The position numbers and the translations under genes are program-made. Positions 25,401-38,016 of a stretch of 64,000 nucleotides of DNA are shown here, piece after piece (position 1 is the first letter of the stretch; each line of letters starts with the position of its first letter). This DNA comes from Ochromonas danica (lineage: Eukaryota; Sar; Chrysophyceae; Chromulinales; Chromulinaceae), in the NCBI GenBank assembly GCA_015146655.1, contig VKHL01000005.1, positions 124,001-188,000 of the forward strand, in the 5' to 3' direction. The notes beneath the pieces were generated by a model. It saw only the letters and a list, made by a program, of their open reading frames with translations. It was not told the DNA's origin and searched no databases.

Positions 25401-28400
25401 TTCCCTCCAGACCAGATCGACGGCAAGCCCTTCAAGTCTGTCTTGCAGTCTCTCGTCAAGACTACTAGTACTACTAGTGCTACTGGAGGAGGAGGAGGGG
25501 GAGGGGGAGGAGGTAGTGGTACCTCGTCGTCATCGTCTAGCAAGCTGAAGACCTTCCCTGTGCTACCTGGTGGTAACACTAGCAGTCGTCCATCACTACC
25601 TTTGACTGGAAGACAACAACAACAACAACAACAACAAGCATCTACTAGCTTGTTACAAGATAATGATCTAACTGGATCTACCGCTACTGAAGGGAGAGCA
25701 GCAGGAGGAGGAGGAGCAGCAGGAGGAGGAGGTGAGGTGGGTAGTGCCCCTCCTACCTCTTCCTCTCTCACTGCTACCGCTGTGGTAGCCTCGGCCTCGT
25801 CAACGAATGGCCAGGACGAGACGGCGACTACCTCTATTACCACTACCTCTCTCACTGCCACTGCCACCCCTGCGGTAGTGCAGACGATGACTACCTCTGA
25901 GGAAGCCAAGAGAGACCAAGAAGACTACCAGCCGCCTCCTGACTCCTTCACTCTTCCTTCTCAAAGCAACCGACTTCGCCTTGCTACTAGAGCAGTAGCA
26001 GGAGGAGGAGGTGGTGGAGGAGGAGGAGGAGGAGATGAGGAGCAAGAGGAGGAGGAAGAAAGCGCTAGACATTTCCTTCGGGTAAGAATGACCCGACCAT
26101 CTCCTTCTCCTTTATTGTCTGACAGTTAGTTTGTCTGTTTGTTTAGGATCTCGAGGCGCGCATTCATCAAATGGCTCGCGAGGAGGAGCAGGAGGAGGAG
26201 GAGCAGCAGGAGGAGGAGGAGAGAGCTGCCTACAACCGCCTGGACCATCGACGCGATCGTGACAGCGACGACGAAGATGACGATGACGAGGATGATGACG
26301 ATGACGACGATGATGAAGAAGACGATGACGAAGAGGAGGAGGAGGAGGAGGAGGTGCTACTAGCTCGTCGTCGTCTACTAGCCGTTAGCCACTCTCGCCA
26401 TGACCGCGACAATGACGACGACGACGAGGAAGACGAAGAAGAAGAAGAAGAAGACGAGGGAGTGCACATGGTAGAGCTGCGGAGACAGGCTATGGTAGAA
26501 AGTCTCATTGGCATGGGCTTCCCTGTGGACTGGGCGCTGAGAGCTGCTGAACACTGTGATACCTCTACCTCTGAGTCAGCTGCTATCTCATGGATTATTG
26601 AGAGAATGGAGTTAGAGCAAAGCAACTTGAATGAGTTGGAACAAGACTCTAGTAGGTACACTACCTCCTCCACCTCCTCCTCCACCTCCACCTCCTGCTA
26701 CTACTGTACTACTGTGTACTGACTAACCGTGTGTGTGTGTGTGTGCTTTGACTAGTCGGGTTGCGGATGGTGAAGATCTAGATGAAATGGAAAGTGCAGG
26801 TATCGAATATTTCATTCAACGTCACAGTGGTGGAGCAGGAGGAGGAGGAGGAGGAGGAATGGGTATCCACTCCTCAGGCCATGGTCTGTTGTCAGGTGTG
26901 GGAGGGGTAGGAGGAGGTGGTAGTGGTACTACCTCTGCTCGTGGCTTGTCGACTACTAACGATCGCAATGGCGCGGCTATCAACCGCAGACTAGTAGCCG
27001 AGCACATGGCAGAGCTACTAGAGAACACTAACCTAGGACTAGGCCTCTCTTCTCCTGGAGGGGTTGGAGGAGGAGGAGCAGGAGGAGTAGGAGGGGTAGG
27101 AGGAGGAGGTGTAGGAGGAGGAGGTAGTCCAGTGCGAGAGGAAAGCTTTGGCTTCCGTCGAAACCTCACGAATGCTGCCGCTACACTGGGACTGATGCTT
27201 CGTGATGATGCTAACAGCTATGCTGCCTTCCTGTCCTCTGCTACCTCCGCCAAGTCTTCTTCCAAGAAGTCCTCTGGACTGGGTGGAGGAGGAGGTGGTG
27301 GTGGAGGTGGTGGTGGAGGAGGAGGAGATCTCTTGCTCAAGAAGGAAGCTAACGGCGGAGACCTCGCCTTCAGTGACAGTGCTACCTGGAACAACGAGCC
27401 TGTTACCTTGCCTATACTACCCGGTGCCTACACAGTGAGAAGAAGGAACGACCACGACAAGCAAGAAGTGCTAGCACAGATAGTAGACCTGGACGTCATT
27501 GACATGATCTCTATCATAGCCACCTGTGAACTAGCTCTCTGCATCTATTATGCTAGAGGCATCTTCTTGAGACTACTGCAATACAGCCGACTAGCCTCTA
27601 CCTCTACCTCTACCTCTACCTCTACTAACACTACCTCTACTAACACTACCTCGAACACTACCTCTACCTCTACCAACACTACCTCTAACACTACCTTTCC
27701 TACCTCTACCTCTACTAGCACTACCTCGAACACTACCTCGTCTACCTCTACCACTACCTCTTCTACCTCATCAACCTCGTCTACTTCAACCTTCTCTGTG
27801 TTGCTATCCAAGCTGTCTGTGGAGAGTGTGTCGATGTTGTTGCGCAACACTTTCAAGCAACACCTCCTCCTCCTCCACCAGACTGACCGCCTGCTACCTC
27901 TGCTAGCCTATGGCAGTCTGCAAGGAGAGGTAGTCAATCGCTTACCGGCTATCGCACCGTTCTTCCCGCCTAACCGCCTCCTCCTCCACGAGCTGCTAGC
28001 TCAGCTAGACCTGCGCTTCTACCCCGCTAGCCTCTCCTCCTTAGCCACTGAGGATAGCAGCCAGCAGGGACTACAGGAGATAGCCTTCTTCGTCACTTCA
28101 CTGGTTGACAATGTGACCACTGGGATGTGTGCTACTACTGCTACCTCGAGGAGGAAAGGAGAGGTAGGAGGAGGAGGAGGAGGTGGCAAGGAGGTGGAGG
28201 AGGAGGAGAGACCTTCCCCTATCTCTTCTTCTCTCTCTGCGTTACAAGATCGATTACTGTCGAAAGTGGGCTTCCACAGTCCCACTACCTCTACCACCAC
28301 CACCTCCTCCTCCTCCTCCTCCACCTCCTCGGTGGCGGCGAAGTCCAACGATTTGCTACTCGAGATTATCGACTTCTCTCTATCTAGCCTCGAGAGAGCG

Positions 28401-31400
28401 CTATCGAGCAAGTATGAAGGCTATGACTGGATAGCAGGTAGTCTACAACGCAGCGGCAGCGGAGGAGGAGGAGGAGCAGGTAGCAGTCTGTCCTCACCTG
28501 ATGCCTTGGATGGCTCTGCCTCACCTTACATCCTCTTCGCCTACTTCATGCTACGCACTATCCTCATGGCTACTACCAGCTATATGACCAATCAACTTAA
28601 TAGCACTGCCACCACCGCCACTACCTCGGTAGTGGAGAATGAGAATGAGGTAGTGGACCCACTCCCTCTACCACTCCCTCTATTATTGTCAGGCGAGGGA
28701 GAGGAATTATTATTTCCAAGGCAATGGGCGATCAATCGGTTAACTTCACCTGACGCGCTCTCTCGCCTTGTTAAGTTAGCGTCTAGTTTGAATGATTCGT
28801 TACGATTCTGTGCACACGATCTCATTGGATTAGTCTTATCACTAGTCAATATGAGACTCTATCAGAGCTATCATTACTCTTTCAATCGACTTGCTGCACA
28901 CTGTAGCATGAGTAGTGGTGGTGGTGGAGGAGGAGGAGGTGGTGGTGGAGGAGGAGGAGGAGTGGGTAGGGATGATGACTCTCTTACTAACACACCTAGT
29001 AGTCTCAATGCCTATACTCGACTACGCTATCAAGGGTCTATCTCCCAAGCTATCGCAGCCGAGTACTACCTCTCTCTCGCGAAGGAGAAGAAGCTGCTGT
29101 ACATGATGGGTAGTCACTTGAAGATAGAGACACTGGAGAAGGTCTTCTACACTCGGTACACTCGATCAATGACTACCTTACTCTTTGAATGGAACCTCTT
29201 GAGGAAGCAGTTGAATCTAGCAGGTAGTGGCACTACCTCGGTGCACTACCTCAAGGCCTATAAGAGGGAAGCCTTGGCCTACCCTGCAGGCAAGAAGGCA
29301 GAGGTAGAGGTAGAGGAAGAGGTAGAGGTGGTAGCACCACCACAGAGACAGAGAGAGCATATGGTGCGAGTGGTACAAGTGACAGCGACGAGTGTTACCG
29401 TTACCTGGAAGCTCAGTCCTCCTCCTCCTCCTCCTGCTCCTGCTGCTCCTGCTCCTGCTCCTGCTACCTCGAGTAACAGAGAGGAAGATAAAGGGTCTTC
29501 TACTACACCAACCTCGGCAGGAGGGTCTCAGAAGCAGCAGCAGCAGCAGGTAGTGGAGGAAGAGCAGGAGGAGGAGGAGGAGGTAGTGTACAACCTCTTC
29601 ATTACCCCTCAGTCTCACATCAGCATGGACCACCCCGTCCTCGTCCTCTCCAATCTAGACATGCAGAACACTTTCCGTATTGATGATCTCGAGTCAGACA
29701 CACTCTATGAGGTCTCCATCCTACCCGAGCCCTCCTCCTCCTCCTCCTCCACCACCACCTCCTCCTCCTACCCCCTCTCTCTCCTGGTAGCTACTGATAC
29801 TGAAGCTTCTTTTGGCTTCCAACCTGACAGTCTATCTCCTAATATCCTCATGACATCCTCTAATCCAATCATTCTTCGTAATCAAGCTAACAAGAAATGG
29901 TCTACCGCTAGAGCTAACACTCGTCTAACCTCTGGACTACATCGTTGGGATGTACACATTGATCGTTGTATTAGTAAGAACATCTTCATCGGGGTAGCCA
30001 GTAAAGAGGCTAGACTGGATAACTATGTGGGATGTGATAGTCACGGCTGGGCATTCTTAGCCAACAAGGCGATCTGGCATAACAAATCGAAAACAAAGAG
30101 TTATGGTGAGCTATTTCGATCAGGTGATACTGTAACAGTGATACTAGACCTTGAAGTAGGTACCTTGTCGTTCTCGTTGAATGATAGACCTCTAGGCTGT
30201 GCTGTAGAAGGGCTAGTAGGACCGTTATACCCTGCTTTCTCATTGTATAATGAAGATGATCAGATTACCATCAATCAAGTAAGAAGCTTACAAGATACCC
30301 ATCATAGTGGTAGTCATGGTGGTGGTGGAGGAGGAGGAGGAGGTGGTGGTGGTAGTATGAAGTATGGATCATTTACTGCAGAGCATTTGTTAGATCGATT
30401 AGATAGTTTGAGATTGCTATTAGAGTTCTTTGAGATGGGTTACCATCACTATGGTGGTGGTGGAGGAGGAGGTGGAGCAGGAGGAGGAGGAGGAGGTGAT
30501 AGTAGCTATGTCAAGAAGATTCGAGAGCTCTGTCATCGCGAAGAGTTTCGTCCTTTACGAACTTTCTTCTCAGATGACCTCGTGGAAGAGATTTTCTTAC
30601 GATGGCAGCAACAACTACCTCCTCCTCCTCCTCCTCCTCCTCCTCCTCCTACTGCTCCTGCTCCTCCTACTGTCAGACGTCCTATTCGTTGCTTCCCTAC
30701 TGCAGGAGGACAAATTGTCTTCGTGCATATAGACGAGCAGCTGTGCGATGACTTCAGTCGAGGTAGCTGTCCTCTGCACCGCCTCGTGAAGGTAGAAGAC
30801 CGACTAGCACGAGTGGTAGGAGTGGGTAACCATCGCCTTTGGTTCCGTTGGGAAGGAGAAGGTGATCTCTTGGGTATGACCCTTGAGACTCTTCAACACA
30901 GTCTAGAGAAAGGAGTGATACAGCTACTACCACTAGACAACAACCACACTGCTCCTCCTCCTCCTGCTACCACTACCGTAGTGGGTAGTGAGAAGAGAAG
31001 GAGCTTGTTGAATACCTCCTCCTCCTCCTGCTCCTGCTCTCATCTTGCTATATCTCCTCTCAGTGATCTACCCCCTATAGAGGCTATGACTACCCCTGCC
31101 ATGGTGTTCTCCTACCTCTGTGCTATGACGTTACGCTGGACTCGTCAACATGACGACTACCTCATGCACTACCTCGTCGAACTATCCTGCCAGCTTGCAA
31201 CTGACCCTTTCTCTCTACCACTCTCTACCATTGCCTATCATATGAATAGTAGCAGGAGGAGGAGGAGGAGTGGGTGGAGTAGGAGGAGGAGGATCTCTCT
31301 ACACTACCATGAGGCCTGGCAGGAGATAGAGGTATTACAGAAGAGCTTCTCAATGGAAGAGATTCTTCTTCGTGTGGTAGTCATTCATGTCTTCAATGAC

Positions 31401-31639
31401 AGTCTGCTACCTCTGTTACCCATGGTGACGTCATTTACTAGCAGTGAAGAGGTAACAGAGAGTCCAGCGAACCATCCCACAGCTTTGTTATGGAGAAACA
31501 AACACTTGATATACCCTGAGGTAAGACTCTAGTACTAGTTACAGTAGTCCTAATAGCTATAGTAGCTATAGTAGCTATAGTAGACATAGTGATGATGACT
31601 AACAATGACTAACAATGACTAACAATGACTGACTGTGTA

Positions 31640-31700
<61 letters not shown>

Positions 31701-33993
31701 TGTCTGTGTCTGTGTGATCTATAGATCAAGCAGCAGCTGTTAGCCTCCATCTCAGAGAGATGTACAGGTAGCAAGACCCGAGAAGACATGCTACCTGCTA
31801 TTCGCTCTCGCATACAGTCAGCTTTGCGACACTTCGGCAGTAGCTCTCTGCTACCTCCTCCTCCTCCTCCTCATGCTATGGAAGGAGGTACAGCGGCTGC
31901 TACCTTCTCTAGCCACGCAGACATGATGCATGCTATCTTCAGTTCGTCTTCACCTAGTCGACCTGTAGGGGGTAATGTGGGCGCTAATGCTGATCATTCC
32001 TTTGGTACACCTAGTCGTCATAGCACGATGATGTCAGCAAGTCTACCCTTGGCTAGTAATGACAAAGCAGGAGGAGGAGGTGGTGGTGGAGGAGGAGGAG
32101 GAGGAGGAGGGGTGGGGAGTAGCTTGCTAACCTTGGCAGGCTCTAGTCCTCATCAGTCATTGCAAGGGTCCATCCAGCGCAGACCTTTCGCTACCACTGC
32201 TACCGCCTCCCATGAGGTAGCAGGAGGAGGAGGAGCAGGCATGACTAGTGCTACCCCACCTCTGATACTACCTGACAATCATAATGGACAGAATGTTAGC
32301 CAGCTGTGCTTCTACATCGAAGACCCACACAGCTATTGGGAGAGAATCCAACTAGCTACCTCCTCCTCCTCCTCCTCCTGCGGACAGGGGGATCGACTAC
32401 TATTAGCTGGGAAGTGGGATCTGCTACATCTGCTACAAGTCTCCTATGTAGGTCAACTAGTCCGTTGGCTAGAAGTTCTTCAAGTTAGTTACGGTAACGA
32501 GCTGGTAGCACATCTTCGTGATCAACGGAATGGTGCCAACGGAACTTTCAACAATCTACCCTATAGCAAGCAGAAGGACCCAGCGCTATGGGAACAACTG
32601 CTACGAGAGGTAGACAACAACATCTTCCACTTGCACTACCACGTCTGGTCACTACCTCCTCCTCCTCCACCTCTAGGTAGTGGAGGTAGTGGTAGTGTCA
32701 TGAGATGTGTTCCCTTTGTAGTGCAGAATCTGTTCTTACCTACCCCTTCTACTTCTTCTACCTTCTTTCGAGGGCTACATGAGCAGGAGCAGGAGGAGGA
32801 GGTGTACTTCCCATGGAGTCCTCCTCCTCCTCCTGCTCCTGCTACTCCCTCTACAAGAAAGACATACAACCGCTTAGTGACCTGTCTATCAATCCTCGAA
32901 GATCACAATGGTAGCAGTGCAGTAGATGACTGGAAGGCGTTACCTCTTCTATCGGAATGGTCTACCTTCCTCGTCTTCGTGGAGGAGACATCTCATCAGA
33001 TACAGACTACCCTCGAGCTAGTCTTCCCTTCTCATGACTCACTAGCAGTCATTGAAGAGCGAATCTGTCAGACATGGCAGTCACAGTCACAGGCTAGTTG
33101 GGCTAGTCTAGTGCTACAACATGTGCACAGTGTAGGTGTGTTCCTTGGTGTGTGTCTGCGCACAGGCTGTGGTGCTTACCTCTCGTTACCTCATACGATC
33201 TTCTACCACGCGCTGTGTAATAATACCTTACACTCTGTAGAAGGAGATGTAAAGGAGATTCCTTTTGTTGCTTCTGCTGCATTAGCTTTACGATTTGGAT
33301 TGTGTTCTGTCTACCCTGAGGTTAGCCCTCCTCCTCCTCCTCCTCCTCCTCCTCCACCACCTCCACCTCCTCCACCTTGTACTGATTATGACTAACTATG
33401 ATGTTGACTATGATGTTGACTATGATGATGACTGTGTTGTTAGTCTGTGATGGATCTCTTACATGAGCGAGAAGTGGTAGATTTGTTACGATATGGTTCA
33501 GCTGCTGCTCGTCTACCTCGTTGGATGCGATTACATGCAATCTACCACCCACCTTGTCAACCAGAAGACTATGCTATTGAGGTACACCTCCTCCTCCTCC
33601 TCCTACCTCTCTCTCTCTCTAATGGCTATTGTGTGGTGGTGGTGGTAGTGCTTCTGGCTGTGTGTCTACGATCTCTCTCCTTCACAATGTCATTTACTAC
33701 TTGACACACTCTTCCCTGCTAGCCATGATGAAGAAGAACAAGACTACCTTGACCATCTTCTCCAACAAGATAGCACCACTACTAGCAGTACTACTAGCAT
33801 TCACATTCTACCTCCTCCTCCTACCTCTGACCACCATGGTATGGATATCATCGTGTCTCCGGAACAACATGGATTGATTATCCCGAGCTATCCCAGCCTA
33901 GCAGCAGCGCATCGTGGAGTGAGAAGACTTCTAGACAGACTATCCTCTCCTCCTCCTCCTGCTACCACTACCACCACTCCTTCTAGTAGTTAG
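13458..33993 (+). CDS. Giant HERC1-like protein: RCC1, SPRY, UBA, FN3, SPRY, HECT-like
   Basis: Eleven exons join in one frame: 13458-14322, 14468-14913, 15002-15633, 15747-24428, 24965-25077, 25249-26081, 26147-26655, 26756-31520, 31725-33320, 33444-33581 and 33649-33993. They encode 6307 aa. A TAA directly precedes the ATG. In order: a helical N terminus; seven RCC1 blades (about 277-665, e.g. WSWGNGGNGRLGLGD); long helical regions; a concanavalin/LamG-like region (about 2390-2740); SPRY (3470-3600, across two introns); an acidic run; UBA (3968-4015, with the MGFP signature); FN3 (4890-5045); a second SPRY (5052-5195); and a HECT-like end (about 6080-6300). RCC1 plus SPRY plus HECT recalls the metazoan ubiquitin ligase HERC1. 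The HECT-like part lacks the catalytic Cys and much of the N lobe. Poly-Gly, Ser, Pro, Glu and Gln runs are frequent. The family call is good; ligase activity is doubtful. Confidence 0.8.
24541..24960 (+). repeat. Minisatellite inside intron 4 of the giant gene
   Basis: About 400 bp consist of degenerate units such as TTATGTTAATGGTATTG with variants of 12 to 18 bases. They fill most of the 536-bp intron 24429-24964, the longest intron of this gene. The repeat lies between the two halves of the first SPRY domain and is non-coding. Confidence 0.85.
31643..31692 (+). repeat. (TG)n microsatellite in intron 8 of the giant gene
   Basis: About 25 TG units occupy much of the 204-bp intron 31521-31724, close to its acceptor. 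A UG-rich tract just upstream of an acceptor can influence splicing in other eukaryotes; an effect here is only possible. Confidence 0.85.
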
Positions 33994-34159
33994 TGTACTA
34001 CCTCATAGTGACCTGAGAGTAACATTTACTGTAAATTAACTGTGGTAGCTACTCATTAAAGCAAAGCATACAAATGACCTTCATGATGACTATATACAAC
34101 AACAAGTAGTCTCAGTACTACCACTCCTCCTCCTCCTCCTACTTGTATAGACCTAACAA

Positions 34160-35728
34160 TCATTGTCCTCGACTTGGACAGTTGTAGTAGTAGTCAAAGA
34201 GCGTGTAGAGTGCCTTGGCCTATCACAATACAATCACAACAAGAGACAGAGAGATGATGATTAGCACTAGCACTACAGTATAGCACTACCTTACACTACA
34301 CTATCACTACCCCATCTAGACTATTTGGGGTGGTTCCAGGCCATGGCGTCGCCATAGGCCATGTGGCCTAGACAAGACTATCACCACTAGGCCACATGGC
34401 CTAACCTGAATCCAGGCCATGGCCTGGGCCATATGGCGTATGGCCTAGAACCACCACCCTAACCCCATTACTGCTACCCCTTCATACTATGACTATCATG
34501 ACTAATTAACTAACTAACTAACTAGACTGACTTACCTTGAGATAATGAAAAGAGACACTTTCTTGACTACAACATTCAAACCCTACTTTCAATCTATCTC
34601 CACTATACTTCACATACCAATCGTCTCCATGTGGTGGGGGGCGGTAATCTAAATGATGACCTGGAGGGAAAGGATGGAATCGTTCTCTTCCTTGTCTATC
34701 ACGTGTATCATAAGGTGTTATTTTACCACCTACTAATAGACAATTAGCAACATTAACATCTTCCCAAAAGCCTTTCTGATGTGGGAAACATCTTGGACGA
34801 TCAAGATTCTCTCCTAATACTGTTAATGCCTTTTGATCGATCACATACCCTGCTCCTCCACTATTGAAGACTAACTGGTTAGGTGGTGAAAACACACGTC
34901 CTAAGAACAAACCACTACTACTACCATCACTACCATCACTGCTATGCTGTAACGATTGTATCTCTGGACTAGAGAGGTAGTGACGAAGATTCTCTACTAA
35001 GATTAACATGTCATCACCTCCTAAGAGGAAGAAGTCATAACGACTATGGTAATGTTGATAGATAGTCTTCCAGATAGATCGACTCTTCTGCCACATGTTC
35101 TGATAGCTTTCTACTCCTTCATGTTCAATAGCTAACGAAGGGATAGAAGGGTCAGTCAAGTTAGAAAAGGCTATAAAGCCATCACATCGTTTACCCCAAG
35201 TATCACGACTAGCTCGTACATTCTCTTCATGTGCTGTAGAGATAGTATAGATACCACAGAAGAGTCGTATAGGAGGAGGAGTAGGAGGAGGAGGGGTAGG
35301 AGGAGGAGGAGGAGGAGGTTGGATGACATCTAGTAGACGAGAATCACTACTTCCTTTAATAGCACAAGGACTACCTGGATGACGCGTACGAGATGTAATG
35401 ATGCTGTCAGGTAGTTGACCAGAGAGGAATGCTTGATGAGCAACTGTTTCATCAATAGGTAGTAAGCCATCTCCTCCTCCTCCTCCTCCTATCATACCAC
35501 CATTATTGACAATAGGAGGAGGAGGAGGAGGAATGACAGCAGCAGCAGCAGCAGCAGCAGCTTTCATATCCTTCTCTTCTTGTTGTTGTGGAGGAGGTGG
35601 AGGAGGTGTAATGAGGAGGTAGTCAGGTTGACAGACTTGACAAGATTTCCTGCAAACATCACGAATCTTTCCAACTTGAACATCTTCTTTATCACACTGA
35701 CCTGCAGCTGCCCATTTAGGACCTATCA

Positions 35729-35807
<79 letters not shown>

Positions 35808-38016
35808 TAGAATCACAAGACAAAAGTCATCCTTCTCACTCATCTAACTCACATTTTACGAGATATAAGTCTTCACAAAACTTCCCTTCTCTATCACAAA
35901 ATCCACATGATTTAGGACAAGCAAATAATAAATGAAACTTTTCTCTTTGACAATATTGATGAATCACATTCTTTCTATCTTCTTCTTCTACTACTACTTG
36001 TCCTTTAAATGCCTTGTCTATCTCAATCTGACAATAGTTCTGATAGTGTATATCTTGACATAATAGATCATGTCGAACATGTTCACTATGATCATCTAAA
36101 GCATCTTGTAGATTAGCTTTAGGATCTATTGGAGGTGGTTCGAAGAAGACTGCCTTCATAGACCCTCCTCCTCCTCCTCCTCCTGCTTGTGTCAGTTGTA
36201 AAGTCTTCAAACCATGTTGACGAATTAGATCACGTCGTTTTCGTAATCTTTCTTCTTCTTCTTCATTGTTAACCTTCTCTTCATTTGAAAAGATAGAAGA
36301 AGACATTTCTTGATCACTACCACCACCTCCTCCTCCTCCTCCACCACCACTACCTCCTCCTCCCCTACTAGAAGAGAAATGGAAGTCAACAAGAGGTTGT
36401 AGTAGTAGATCTGTCTCATTAACTAGAAGGCTACTATACTGTGTAAAGGCATTCATTACTGGTGATTGATCTTCTAATAGACCTGGATAGACTTCTCGAC
36501 TATACCATGAGAAACTAGTACACAACAGACGAGGTGTACTACTAGTAGCAGCAGGAGGAGGAGGAGGAGGAGGGGGTTGCTCTGTAAAGAGTGGAGAGCT
36601 TTGAACAGGTCCTATCTCCATCGGATCAACGGCTAGTCCTAGTCCTGCTACCTCTGCTACCTCTTCTTGTCGTTGTTGTAGTAGTACAGCAGGTCTACCT
36701 ATAAACCTGGCCTGATAGACACTCTCTTGTGCTAGTCGATCTAACCACTTCCTACCTAACTGCACTACCACACGATCTACACCTCGTTGACTAACATGAT
36801 CACCTACTGGTAACGCACTACCTAAGAGGTTGTGTTGTTCGATTGCTACATGTGCACACCGTGCTTTGACTACACTGTGACCACACAGCCATGCACGCAT
36901 AGCATACTCGACTAGACTGTACACTGTGAGGTCACTATCACCTTCCATTGAAGAGGTAGAAGAGGTAGTGGTAGAGGTAGAAGAGGTAGTGGTAGATGAT
37001 GAGGAGGAGGAGGATAGAGAGTCGAAAGGACCTAATAGTTGTAATGTGGTATACGCGGTAGCGAAGGTATGAGGTAGTGAAGGAGAGAGTAACTCATACT
37101 TCCCTACACTGTTACCACTACTACTACCTCCTCCTCCTCCTCTTAGTACTCGACCACTATTAGGATCTTCCCAACGAAGACGAAATTGCCAATCAAACCC
37201 TGCGACTAACTCTTCATCTCCTGGTACTACCCGCACCTCCTCCTCCTTCTCCTCCTCACTACCACTACCACCACTACTGCCATCAACTAGTAGTAGTAGG
37301 TCTTCAGAGGGATAGACCAAGGCACCAGGGGTTCTCCATAAGGCAAAGGCTAAAGGAGAGAGAAAGTTTGGTGTCACCAGGCCGAGAGGCATGAAGACTA
37401 CCATGACCTCCTCCTCCTCCGCCTTCTTTAGTGACAGAGAGGCTAGTGCAGTGTTTTGAAGATCAGCACGACTTCCTCCTATTGGCTGGTAGACATGATG
37501 AACCATATGTGAGTAGGAGGAGGAGGAGGAGGAGGAGGTCCAGAGATCCCAAGAGCGAACAGCTGGGTATGACCCTTGATCTGCGATGATAATTGACTTC
37601 AAAGTGACCATCTCCTCACTCTGGGAGGAGGAGGAGGAGGAGGAGGAGGACAGGATGGACTGGATAGACTGCTGTAGAAGGGATGGGTTAGGATTGTGTA
37701 CTGTCACGATAACAACAGCAGAGCGAAGAACTCTCTTCCCTTGACCTCCTAGACCAGCTGTAGGACTAGGAGGGTGAGCATGAAGTTCATCCAAAAAGTC
37801 CACACAAGCTTCAGAGAGAGCTGGATGATGACTATGACCTTTATGACCATTTTGACCATTTTGACCATTTCCATTTGGATGACTATTTCCATTATTATGA
37901 TAATTGTTATTATTATTGTTATTATTAGCTCTCACAGAAGAGAGAAAGAGAAGAGAAGACAAGGTTAAGAGAAGAGATAATGACAAGATCATTCTTCCAC
38001 AAAACCTACACCTCAT
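34160..38016 (-). CDS. Fusion: degenerate GT27-like domain, two ShK domains, core-1 galactosyltransferase-like GT31
   Basis: Three exons can be read, 38016-35853, 35722-34536 and 34219-34160, giving 1136 aa. A signal peptide or anchor (1-31) indicates the secretory path. Residues about 85-440 resemble polypeptide GalNAc-transferases (VVIVTVHNPNPSLLQQS, FDWQFRLRW, AMRAWLCGHSV), but the metal-binding DxH is absent (FMPLG in its place) and so is the WGGEN motif. Two Cys-rich ShK modules follow, ending CPKSCGFC and CRKSCQVC. The second is split exactly by the first intron, which proves both exons belong together. Residues about 874-1130 match C1GalT1 (SRDTWGKRC, NSGGAGYV, FHPFPPGHHL, then CCSQESVSFHYL). 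The DDD site of animal enzymes reads GGDD here. The last exon continues that similarity. A role in Golgi O-glycosylation is inferred. Confidence 0.78.
34330..34454. repeat. Nested inverted repeat in last intron of the GT fusion gene
   Basis: Inner arms 34356-34371 and 34387-34402 are perfect 16-bp complements (AGGCCATGTGGCCTAG) around a 15-base loop. Outer arms 34330-34360 and 34427-34454 pair imperfectly (GTGGTTC, one mismatch, AGGCCAT). The element lies within intron 34220-34535 and can form one long hairpin on the transcript. Confidence 0.8.
35731..35806 (+). repeat. (CA)38 microsatellite in intron 1 of the GT fusion gene
   Basis: An uninterrupted run of CA (TG on the coding strand) fills more than half of the 130-bp intron 35723-35852. 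It abuts the acceptor, so the usual pyrimidine tract is replaced by (TG)n. Confidence 0.95.

Noticed and set aside
26230-26691. Antisense poly-Ser frame of 153 codons
   Set aside because: It is the complement of the acidic run and UBA region of the giant gene and consists only of repeat-derived serine.
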